Positions 8,188 through 14,045 of a stretch of 15,842 nt of DNA are shown one piece after another (positions within the stretch are counted from its first letter, which is position 1; each line of letters starts with the position of its first letter). A program made the translations under genes and the position numbers. The notes below the pieces were generated by a model, which worked only from the letters and a program-made list of their open reading frames with translations, made no database searches and was not told the origin of the DNA. Source of the stretch: DATGJX01 sp035279385 (GTDB lineage Bacteria > Vulcanimicrobiota > Vulcanimicrobiia > Vulcanimicrobiales > Vulcanimicrobiaceae); assembly GCA_035279385.1 (NCBI GenBank), contig DATEHZ010000110.1, forward strand, positions 1 through 15,842, in the 5' to 3' direction.

Positions 8188-8207
8188 GTGGTAATATAGA
8201 TACACAC
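8188..8207. promoter_or_regulatory. Candidate TetR operator in the tetR-MFS intergenic region
   Basis: This 20-bp imperfect palindrome has the form GTG-N3-AT-N-TA-N-AT-N3-CAC (12 of 20 positions symmetric). It covers the AT-rich island that also holds the tetR -10 box. TetR proteins usually bind such dyads between divergent regulator and pump genes. The symmetry is only moderate. Confidence 0.35.
8193..8198 (-). promoter_or_regulatory. Putative -10 box of tetR, leaderless arrangement
   Basis: On the minus strand TATATT is followed by ACCACA and then ATG at 8186, placing the likely transcription start at the A of the start codon. No good -35 is visible (AAACCG or TAAACC at 17-18 bases spacing). 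Confidence 0.45.
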
Positions 8208-8231
8208 TAACTCACCGGTTTACCTACTACA

Positions 8232-9788
8232 TTGCAATCAGTTCTCAAACCGTCGCGCGTCATGGTAAACGCTGCGACGGTCTCGCCTGCGGCGATTCTC
8301 GGCGTCGTGATGCTCGGAAATTTTCTGGGCCCGCTGTACTCAAGCACGGCGAACGTCATCATCCCGAATCTCATCGCATCGTTCGGCTCCGACGTCGACA
8401 CGATGGAGTGGGTCGTTACCGGCTACATGCTCGGCTATTCGATCACCATGCCGCTCGCCGGCTGGCTCGCGGATACGCTGGGGCGGCGGCGGATGTTTCT
8501 CATCGGTCTGGTGATCTTTACCGGCTTCTCGGTCGCGGCGTCGATGGCGTGGAGCACCAGCAGTCTGATTGCATTTCGCATCTTACAAGCCGTCGGCGGC
8601 GGCATCGTTTCGCCGACGGGCATGGCGATCGTTACGGACGTCATTCCGCTCAAAGATCGCGGGAAAGCGTTCGGCTTGTGGGGCATGGGCATGATGCTCG
8701 CCCCGGCGTTCGGCCCCTGGATTAGCGGCCTGCTCGTCGACAACTTGGACGATTGGCGTCCCATCTTCTTATTGGGCGTCCCGTTCGGCATCGCGGGGCT
8801 GCTTGCGGCGATGCAGTATCTGCCCAAGTCGGAGGACCGGCCGCATCAGCATTCGGCCGCATTCGATCTCGCGGGCTTCTCACTGCTCAGCTCGTCGCTC
8901 ACGGCGTTTCTCATTCCGCTCACGCAAGGCAATCGCGTCGGCTGGGACGATGCGTGGATTCGCGTTTCGCTCGTGCTCTCGGCAGTACTTTTCGCGCTCT
9001 TCATCGTGAACGAGCTGCGCGCGAAGGATCCCATGCTCGATCTCACGCTCTTCCGCGATCGCGTCTTTTCGATAGCCACGAGCCTGCGCTTCGTGCTCGG
9101 CATGGGCTACTATTTCTCGATCTTTCTGCTGCCGCTGTTCACGCAGGATATTCTGGGATGGGATGCCACGCAATCCGGCTTCATCCTCATGCCCGCGGGT
9201 TTGGCGATGGCATTGCTGATGCCCATCTCCGGCATTCTCGTCGACAAAATCGGTGCGCGCGTACTGATCTTCTCCGGTATGGTGCTCGCGACGTACGGCA
9301 CGCTGCTCTTCGCCGGCATCGATACCGATTGGACGATGCAGCACCTGATCGTCGTGAACGTCATTCGCACGGCGGCTCTGGGTCTGCTCTTCACGCCGCT
9401 CACGACCGCTGCGCTCGTGAACGTGCCGAGGAATCGCACCGGCGCGGCCTCGGGCATTCTCAATACGATTTGGCAGGTCGGCGGGAGCTTGGGCATCGCC
9501 GTCGGACAGTCGTACCTCACCGCGCGCGCCGCCGCCCGGTACAGTGAGGTCGCGTCGAGCCTGGTGCCGGATCGCCCCGCAGTGGCGAGCTTCTACACGA
9601 AGCTGCAGGGGATGGCCGCCGCACACCACTGGCCGTCGAATACGGCGCACGCAATGCTCGCGCAGATCGCGCAAGGCATGGCCGTCGTGCGCGCGTACGA
9701 CGACACGTTTCTGCTCGGCGCGCTGCTCATCGGCGCAAGCGCGCCGCTGGCGCTGTTTCTGCGCTATAAAGCGCGGCGTACCGGCTAG
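8232..9788 (+). CDS. DHA2-type MFS drug efflux transporter (EmrB/QacA-like)
   Basis: The 518-residue protein has many hydrophobic segments, consistent with the 14-TM DHA2 family of proton-drug antiporters of the inner membrane. Motif A is GWLADTLGRRR (77-87) and a motif-C-like GMGMMLAPAFGPWISG spans 151-166, followed by WRPIFLLGVPFGI. In TM1 the usual DHA2 signature LDxTIVNVALP reads LYSSTANVIIP (35-45): the conserved aspartate, D34 in QacA, is a tyrosine here. The start is uncertain. TTG at 8232 gives 518 residues; ATG at 8262 gives 508 and still precedes TM1 by about ten residues; neither has a Shine-Dalgarno. The divergent TetR regulator suggests substrate-induced expression. The substrate cannot be read from sequence. 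No EmrA-like membrane fusion protein or outer membrane channel is adjacent. Confidence 0.88.
   Translation: MQSVLKPSRVMVNAATVSPAAILGVVMLGNFLGPLYSSTANVIIPNLIASFGSDVDTMEWVVTGYMLGYSITMPLAGWLADTLGRRRMFLIGLVIFTGFSVAASMAWSTSSLIAFRILQAVGGGIVSPTGMAIVTDVIPLKDRGKAFGLWGMGMMLAPAFGPWISGLLVDNLDDWRPIFLLGVPFGIAGLLAAMQYLPKSEDRPHQHSAAFDLAGFSLLSSSLTAFLIPLTQGNRVGWDDAWIRVSLVLSAVLFALFIVNELRAKDPMLDLTLFRDRVFSIATSLRFVLGMGYYFSIFLLPLFTQDILGWDATQSGFILMPAGLAMALLMPISGILVDKIGARVLIFSGMVLATYGTLLFAGIDTDWTMQHLIVVNVIRTAALGLLFTPLTTAALVNVPRNRTGAASGILNTIWQVGGSLGIAVGQSYLTARAAARYSEVASSLVPDRPAVASFYTKLQGMAAAHHWPSNTAHAMLAQIAQGMAVVRAYDDTFLLGALLIGASAPLALFLRYKARRTG
8249..8281 (+). promoter_or_regulatory. Inverted repeat enclosing the alternative ATG of the MFS gene
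   Basis: ACCGTCGC (8249-8256) and GCGACGGT (8274-8281) are perfect 8-bp complements around a 17-base loop that contains ATG 8262-8264. In RNA this would present or hide that start codon; in DNA it could be a second operator. It may also be coincidence. Confidence 0.35.
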
Positions 9789-9793
9789 CAGCG

Positions 9794-9826
9794 CTGCGCC
9801 CGCGGGGGGTGTACGCCGCGGCGCAG
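9794..9826 (+). terminator. GC-rich hairpin between the MFS gene and panB, without U tract
   Basis: CTGCG and CCGCGG on the left (9794-9798, 9800-9805) pair with CCGCGGCGCAG (9816-9826), an 11-bp stem with one bulged C and a 10-base loop. It starts six bases after the MFS stop. No run of T follows, so it is at best a weak terminator, an mRNA 3' stabiliser, or part of the panB leader. Its last two bases overlap the panB ribosome binding site. Confidence 0.35.
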
Positions 9827-9830
9827 AAGG
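9825..9830 (+). promoter_or_regulatory. Shine-Dalgarno supporting the panB GTG start
   Basis: AGAAGG lies eight bases before GTG at 9839. It favours this start over the in-frame GTG at 9809, which falls inside the hairpin loop. Confidence 0.55.
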
Positions 9831-9838
9831 CCCGAAGC

Positions 9839-10678
9839 GTGAGCACCGTTACACCTCCCGGACGGCCGGCCTCCGGCGCGGATGCACGCCCATACGTGCC
9901 TGAAAAGGGCACGTCGGTTCGCCGCGTCACCGCAGGCGCCATCAAACGCCGCAAGGGCAAGACGCTTTTCCCGGTCGTGACGGCCTACGACGCGCCGTTC
10001 GGAGAATTTGCCGAACAGGCGGGCATCGACGTGATCCTCGTCGGTGACAGTTTGGGAAACGTCGTCCTGGGCTACGACGAAACCACGCCGGTCACGATCG
10101 AAGACATGATCCATCACGCCGCCGCGGTATCCCGCGGAACTTCTCGCGCGCATCTCATGGTGGACATGCCGTTCGGTTCGTATCAGGTGAGCGACGAAGA
10201 CGCGATTCGCAACGCGATTCGCCTGGTCAAAGAAGGCGGCGCGTGCTCGGTCAAGATGGAAGGCGGCACCGAAGTCTCACATCGCATCCGCGCGATTTAC
10301 GGCGCCGGCATTCCGGTCGTGGGACACATCGGCGTCATGCCGCAGACCGCGAGCATGGGCCCGGGCTACAAGGTGCGCACGAACCGTCAGCGTCTGATCG
10401 CCGACGCAAAAGCCGTTGAAGAAGCCGGCGCGTACGCCATCGTGCTCGAGGTCATCGATCACGAAGTCGCAGGAGAGATCACGCAGATGCTCAGCATCCC
10501 GACGATCGGCATCGGCGCGGGGCCGCACTGCGACTCGCAAGTGCTCGTGCTCTACGACGTTCTGGGCATGTATCCCAACCCGCCGAGTTTCGTGAAGCAG
10601 TACGCGAACATCGGCACCGTCGCCACGCAGGCGCTGCGCGCGTTTGCGGACGACGTACGCGAAAAGAAATTTCCCTAA
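9839..10678 (+). CDS. panB: 3-methyl-2-oxobutanoate hydroxymethyltransferase
   Basis: PanB adds a hydroxymethyl group from 5,10-methylene-THF to alpha-ketoisovalerate to make ketopantoate, the first committed step to pantothenate and CoA. The 279-residue protein aligns along the family: TAYDAPFGEFAEQAG, VGDSLG with metal ligand D70, D109 in MVDMPFGSY, E141 in VKMEGG, catalytic E204 in VLEVIDHEV, and IPTIGIGAG. About 30 residues before the barrel are longer than in E. coli and proline/glycine rich. The GTG start is chosen for its Shine-Dalgarno; GTG 9809 would add ten residues and a start near 9893 is also possible. The gene follows the MFS gene by 50 bp and converges on purF with seven bases between them. 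panC and panD are not in this window. Confidence 0.95.
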   Translation: MSTVTPPGRPASGADARPYVPEKGTSVRRVTAGAIKRRKGKTLFPVVTAYDAPFGEFAEQAGIDVILVGDSLGNVVLGYDETTPVTIEDMIHHAAAVSRGTSRAHLMVDMPFGSYQVSDEDAIRNAIRLVKEGGACSVKMEGGTEVSHRIRAIYGAGIPVVGHIGVMPQTASMGPGYKVRTNRQRLIADAKAVEEAGAYAIVLEVIDHEVAGEITQMLSIPTIGIGAGPHCDSQVLVLYDVLGMYPNPPSFVKQYANIGTVATQALRAFADDVREKKFP

Positions 10679-10685
10679 GGGTCGA

Positions 10686-12047
10686 CTAAACCAAGACGCG
10701 AGGTTCGTGCGCGGCGGGAACGTTGGGGTAGACGCCGGTGAGGCAGCCCAAACACATTTCGTTCGCGGTGCGTCCGGTGGCTTCAACCAAACCTTCAAGG
10801 CTCAAGTAGCCGAGCGAGTCGGCGCCGATCTTCTGCCGGATCTCTTCGACCGTGTAATTCGCCGCGATCAGTTCGTCGTACGTGGCGAGGTCGACGCCGA
10901 GATAACACGGATGTTTGATCGGCGGCGAGGTCACACGTACGTGCACTTCCTTCGCTCCCGCGTCGCGCAGCAGCTGTACGATGCGCGGCGTAGTGGTCCC
11001 GCGCACGATCGAATCGTCGACGACGACGATGCGCCGGCCCGAGAGATTTTCGACGAGCGGATTGAACTTGAGCTGCACGCCTCTGCTGCGCATGCGCTGA
11101 TCGGGACTGATGAACGTGCGCCCGATGTACCGGTTCTTGATCAGGCCTTCGACGTAGGGCAGATCCGCCTCGTCCGCATAGCCGATGCCGCCCGGCACGG
11201 CGGAGTCCGGAATCGCCATGACGACGTCCGCATCGACCGGATACTCTTGCGCGAGGCGGCGGCCCATGCGGTAGCGCGCCATGTAAATCGATTCGTCGCT
11301 CAGCTGCGAGTCCGGACGCGCAAAATAGATGTACTCGAACATGCACAGCGCCGGCGGCTCGCCCAAATCGACGCGTGCCGACTCGATGCCGTTCTGGTTG
11401 ATGCGAACGATCTCGCCCGGCTCGAGTTCGCGTTCGTATGTTGCGCCGATGGTCGAGAGCGCACATGACTCCGATGCAACCACCCAGCCGTCGCCGTAGC
11501 GCCCCAGGCACAGCGGCCGCACACCCCACGGATCGCGGAAGGCGTACAACTCGTCCGCCGTGCCGAGCACGATGGAATACGCGCCGCGCGCACGATGCAG
11601 TACGTCCTTGATGCGCTCGAACATCGAACCGTCGGACTCGACGAGCACCTTGGCCATCACTTCGGAGTCCGAAGAGGCTTGCAGCGTCGTGCTGGGTGCA
11701 AGCGTCTCACGCAACTCGTCGGTGTTCGTCAGGTTGCCGTTGTGCGCGAACGCGAAATCGCCGACGTCGGTCCGCTCGAGCAGCGGCTGCGCGTTGACGA
11801 CGATCGAGGAGCCCGTCGTGGAATAGCGCGTGTGGCCGACCGCAATGTGGCCGCCCAGTTCGCCCAGGATATCCTCGTCGAAGATGGCGCCGATGAGGCC
11901 CATCTCTTTGTGCGAGCGGATCGTACCGCCGTCGGATGCGGCGATGCCCGCGGATTCCTGTCCGCGGTGCTGCAGGGCGTATAACGCAAAGAACGCGAGC
12001 CGCGCCGCGTCATGGCCCGGTGCGTAAACGCCGGTTATGCCGCACAT
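10686..12047 (-). CDS. purF: Amidophosphoribosyltransferase (glutamine PRPP amidotransferase)
   Basis: PurF makes phosphoribosylamine from PRPP and glutamine, the first committed step of purine synthesis. The 453-residue protein starts MCGITGVY, placing the Ntn nucleophile at C2 once Met is removed, with no propeptide as found in B. subtilis. The glutaminase half shows HRGQESAGI (28-35), TRYSTTG and AHNGNLTN. The PRTase half shows the PRPP loop VVVDDSIVRGTT (341-352). Four cysteines, C235, C381, C432 and C435 (CLGC), match the 4Fe-4S ligands of the B. subtilis-type enzyme, so it is probably the oxygen-sensitive iron-sulfur form. AGGG sits about six bases before ATG. It lies 43 bp downstream of the BI-1 gene on the same strand and may be read from that promoter, its own, or both. 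It converges on panB. Confidence 0.97.
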   Translation of the reverse strand: MCGITGVYAPGHDAARLAFFALYALQHRGQESAGIAASDGGTIRSHKEMGLIGAIFDEDILGELGGHIAVGHTRYSTTGSSIVVNAQPLLERTDVGDFAFAHNGNLTNTDELRETLAPSTTLQASSDSEVMAKVLVESDGSMFERIKDVLHRARGAYSIVLGTADELYAFRDPWGVRPLCLGRYGDGWVVASESCALSTIGATYERELEPGEIVRINQNGIESARVDLGEPPALCMFEYIYFARPDSQLSDESIYMARYRMGRRLAQEYPVDADVVMAIPDSAVPGGIGYADEADLPYVEGLIKNRYIGRTFISPDQRMRSRGVQLKFNPLVENLSGRRIVVVDDSIVRGTTTPRIVQLLRDAGAKEVHVRVTSPPIKHPCYLGVDLATYDELIAANYTVEEIRQKIGADSLGYLSLEGLVEATGRTANEMCLGCLTGVYPNVPAAHEPRVLV

Positions 12048-12056
12048 GAGAGCCCT

Positions 12057-12085
12057 ATTCTACAGCAGGCCTAGCGTTCCGTCAG
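12057..12085 (-). promoter_or_regulatory. Possible sigma70 promoter of purF
   Basis: On the minus strand CTGACG (12085-12080), a 17-bp spacer and TAGAAT (12062-12057) match the -35 and -10 consensus at four and five of six positions. Transcription would start about two to four bases before the purF ATG, leaving the AGGG Shine-Dalgarno outside the message, so either the transcript is nearly leaderless or this is a chance match. Confidence 0.35.
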
Positions 12086-12090
12086 GTGGA

Positions 12091-12756
12091 TTAGTCTCTG
12101 CGTCTGCCGCCGAGCAATTGCAGGATTGCCAAAAAGATGTTAATCGCATCCAAGTAGATCTGGACGGCGAGCTGAACGGGCGAGAGCCCGTCGCCGCCGG
12201 CGCGAATGCGCGCGAAGTCCACGAGCACCAGGCCCGTGAAGATCAGCAGCGTGAGCCACGAGTACACCGTCGGATGCATCCAGTGCGTGAACACCGAGAC
12301 GATTCCGGCAAGCACCAGGCCGATGAGCGCGATGAACAGATAGCCCTGGAAGCGGCGAAAGTCGATGCCGGTCGCGTAGACGATGCATGCGAGCGCGAGC
12401 ATTCCGAGGCCCGTCGTTGCCGCCGCCTGCACGATCACGTCCGTGCCGATGGTCACGACGTAATAGTGGATCGTCGGCGCCAATCCGATGCCCTCGAGCA
12501 GCGCAAATGCGTAGAACATCCCGAGCGAGAGCGCCGGATTGTTCCGCACCACGTTGATGCCGATGAGCAGCAAGAAGCCGACGAGCATCGCGACGAGCCC
12601 GGCGCCATAGGAGACGCCTTGGAAGAAATAGGCCGCAGCGGCCGTGACGAGCAGCCCCATCGCGGTGATGCCGAGCACCTGCCCGAGCAGCGATTGCACG
12701 GGAACCGCGGGCGCGTAGCCAAAGGGGCGCGGCGGAGTCTGAAAACGCATAGCCAT
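12091..12756 (-). CDS. BI-1/YccA family membrane protein (Bax inhibitor-1 like)
   Basis: The 221-residue protein consists almost wholly of hydrophobic segments, consistent with seven TM helices and an N-terminal cytoplasmic tail of about 20 residues. The C-terminal half has the family pattern LVLVDFARIR (177-185) and QIYLDAINIFLAILQLLG (199-216). D180 and D203 correspond in position to the two aspartates that form the pH-sensing pair in B. subtilis YetJ, a calcium leak channel of this family. The physiological role in bacteria is otherwise unclear. ATG is preceded by AGAGGA at five bases. It is divergent from the radical SAM gene across 80 bp containing a TTGAAA palindrome and a LexA box that begins 50 bp upstream of its start, so damage control could reach it too. 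It precedes purF on the same strand. Confidence 0.88.
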   Translation of the reverse strand: MAMRFQTPPRPFGYAPAVPVQSLLGQVLGITAMGLLVTAAAAYFFQGVSYGAGLVAMLVGFLLLIGINVVRNNPALSLGMFYAFALLEGIGLAPTIHYYVVTIGTDVIVQAAATTGLGMLALACIVYATGIDFRRFQGYLFIALIGLVLAGIVSVFTHWMHPTVYSWLTLLIFTGLVLVDFARIRAGGDGLSPVQLAVQIYLDAINIFLAILQLLGGRRRD

Positions 12757-12790
12757 ACTGATCCTCTTTAACCGGCGTCCGCAGCGGAAG

Positions 12791-12806
12791 TTTCAAAGAC
12801 TTGAAA
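12791..12806. promoter_or_regulatory. Palindrome with back-to-back -35-like TTGAAA boxes
   Basis: TTTCAA-AGAC-TTGAAA is a perfect dyad with 6-bp arms. Its right arm is the -35 of the plus-strand radical SAM promoter. Its left arm reads TTGAAA on the minus strand, 35 bp from the BI-1 ATG, where a poor -10 (TTAAAG region) follows at 18-19 bases. It may mark two divergent promoters starting from one centre, or be an operator. Confidence 0.5.
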
Positions 12807-12830
12807 TCGAACGTATGTTCGGTGTATGCT
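12801..12830 (+). promoter_or_regulatory. Promoter of the radical SAM gene
   Basis: TTGAAA (12801-12806), an 18-bp spacer and TATGCT (12825-12830) are followed by six bases and ATG at 12837. The predicted start of transcription is the A of ATG, so the message would be leaderless, in keeping with the absence of a Shine-Dalgarno. The spacer is filled by a LexA box. Confidence 0.65.
12807..12822. promoter_or_regulatory. LexA (SOS) box over the radical SAM promoter
   Basis: TCGAACGTATGTTCGG has the perfect core CGAAC-N4-GTTCG. It matches the Gram-positive CGAACRNRYGTTYC consensus except at the last base, and the mycobacterial TCGAAC-N4-GTTCGA except at the last base. It sits exactly between the -35 and -10, where a bound repressor would block RNA polymerase. 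No lexA or recA gene is in the window. Confidence 0.75.
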
Positions 12831-12836
12831 TCCGGT

Positions 12837-13721
12837 ATGCGCGGGGTCGAGATCGTCGAGGCGCCGGCAAAGTCCGTCCTCAACCGGGTGACCGGGATGC
12901 CGTTCCCCTGGTCCATCAACCCGTACCGCGGCTGCTACCACGGGTGCGTCTTCTGCTACGCGCGCCGCACGCACACGTTTCTCGAGGAGGACGGCCTCGC
13001 TCGCTGGGGCAGCCGCATCTACGTCAAAACCAACGCGCCCGCGGTTTTGCGCAGCGAGCTCGCCAAGCGCTCGTGGAGGCACGAGGACGTCGCCATCGGC
13101 ACGGTGACCGATCCCTATCAGCCGCTCGAAGGAAGCTACCGTCTCACGCGCGGTATCCTCGAGGCGCTCGCCGACTACGATACGCCCGCAAGCCTCATCA
13201 CGCGATCGCCGCACGTGATCCGCGATATCGACGTGCTGCGCCGCCTCGCGCGCGTTGCAGGGGCGAGCGTCTCGGTCAGCATCGCAACGCTCGATCCGGT
13301 TCTGGCGCGCCAAATCGAGCCGACGGTCGCAGCGCCCGAAAAACGCTTGCTGGCGGTGCGCAAACTGGCGCACGCCGGCATCAAAGTTCACGTCGCGCTC
13401 GCCCCGATTCTCCCGCACATCACGGACTCCGCAGAAAACGTCGAGGCGGTCGTGCACGCCGCGCGCGAAGCCGGCGCACACGCGGTGTGGCATAACACGC
13501 TGCATCTGCACGAAGTCACGCGCGATGCATTCTTCGGCTATTTGCGTTCGAACCGGCCCGATCTCATCGCACGGTACGCGTCGTACTATCGCGGTAAATA
13601 CGCGCCCCGGGAAGTGCACGATGCCGTCGAAACGCGCGTGAGCAGCGCCTTACGGCGGTTTCCCAAACACGCGCCGCCCTTCATTACTCCCTCGGGGCCG
13701 CTTCAGCTCACGCTCATCTAA
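12837..13721 (+). CDS. Radical SAM protein, Rv2578c/spore photoproduct lyase-like family
   Basis: The 294-residue protein has the radical SAM cluster motif CYHGCVFC (C33, C37, C40; CX3CX2C) preceded by INPYRG. The family-typical VTDPYQPLEGSYRLTRGILEAL (90-111) and ITRSPHVIRDIDVL follow, and the pattern SVSIATLDP lies in the barrel. These match the Rv2578c-type radical SAM proteins within COG1533, a group named for DNA repair lyases; whether members repair DNA is not established. The ATG start is chosen because a -10 box ends six bases before it and homologs begin close to this point; the in-frame TTG at 12801 is the -35 box itself. The promoter carries a LexA box, so expression is probably induced by DNA damage, which supports a repair role. 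It is divergent from the BI-1 gene. Confidence 0.87.
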   Translation: MRGVEIVEAPAKSVLNRVTGMPFPWSINPYRGCYHGCVFCYARRTHTFLEEDGLARWGSRIYVKTNAPAVLRSELAKRSWRHEDVAIGTVTDPYQPLEGSYRLTRGILEALADYDTPASLITRSPHVIRDIDVLRRLARVAGASVSVSIATLDPVLARQIEPTVAAPEKRLLAVRKLAHAGIKVHVALAPILPHITDSAENVEAVVHAAREAGAHAVWHNTLHLHEVTRDAFFGYLRSNRPDLIARYASYYRGKYAPREVHDAVETRVSSALRRFPKHAPPFITPSGPLQLTLI

Positions 13722-13820
13722 ATTGCGAACGGCTGCTTGGCGAACGAGCCCTGCCGGCAACGCTGGGGCAGCTAACTCGACTACCGGATTTCGAGTATTC
13801 CGGCAGCGCGTGCCGGGCGT

Positions 13821-13826
13821 TATCCT
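13821..13826 (+). promoter_or_regulatory. Putative -10 box of the 70-residue ORF, leaderless arrangement
   Basis: TATCCT is followed by six bases and GTG at 13833. No good -35 is seen. The 111-bp gap before the ORF also holds a 6-bp inverted repeat, ACTCGA/TCGAGT (13775-13780, 13791-13796), and a repeated GCGAACG 15 bases apart; neither matches a site I know. No clear terminator for the radical SAM gene is present. Confidence 0.4.
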
Positions 13827-13832
13827 CGGCGT

Positions 13833-14045
13833 GTGAACCGCAACGATCCCGCCGAACGAATGTGGAACGCGCTCAAGCAGCTCGCGCGCGCCGAAAAGAC
13901 GGCCATTTCACAGTCCGAAGCGATCAAGCGCGTGAAAGCGATCGCACGTAAGGAGGGAGCGCTCGATCTTCCCGATCACGCGCTGCGCTTTTATGCCGGC
14001 GAATACCGCGAAATGGTCAGCCGGAGCCTGCAGCGCCTGCGTTAG
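13833..14045 (+). CDS. Small hypothetical protein, 70 residues, helical and charged
   Basis: I do not recognise this protein. It is soluble, rich in Lys, Arg, Glu and Ala, and looks helical (AERMWNALKQLARAEK, SEAIKRVKAIARKEG, YAGEYREMVSRSLQRL), with no cysteine or membrane segment. Third codon positions are GC-rich like the neighbours and no competing long frame overlaps its body, so it is probably real. GTG is the first usable start; a TATCCT six bases upstream suggests a leaderless message. Its TAG stop overlaps the TAA stop of purD on the other strand within TTAG. It is on the same strand as the radical SAM gene, 111 bp downstream, with an apparent promoter of its own. A small DNA- or protein-binding role is possible but unsupported. 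Confidence 0.6.
   Translation: MNRNDPAERMWNALKQLARAEKTAISQSEAIKRVKAIARKEGALDLPDHALRFYAGEYREMVSRSLQRLR

Noticed and set aside
10670..10690. CCCTAAGGG at the panB-purF junction as a terminator
   Set aside because: The arms are only four bases, with no loop room and no T run.
12801..12836. Radical SAM protein starting at TTG 12801
   Set aside because: That TTG is the -35 box and the 12 added residues would be encoded by the LexA box and -10; no ribosome binding site precedes it.
13722..13832. tRNA-like pieces around a TTTCGAGTAT loop
   Set aside because: The stem-loop sizes do not fit a T arm, and no acceptor or anticodon arm can be formed on either strand.
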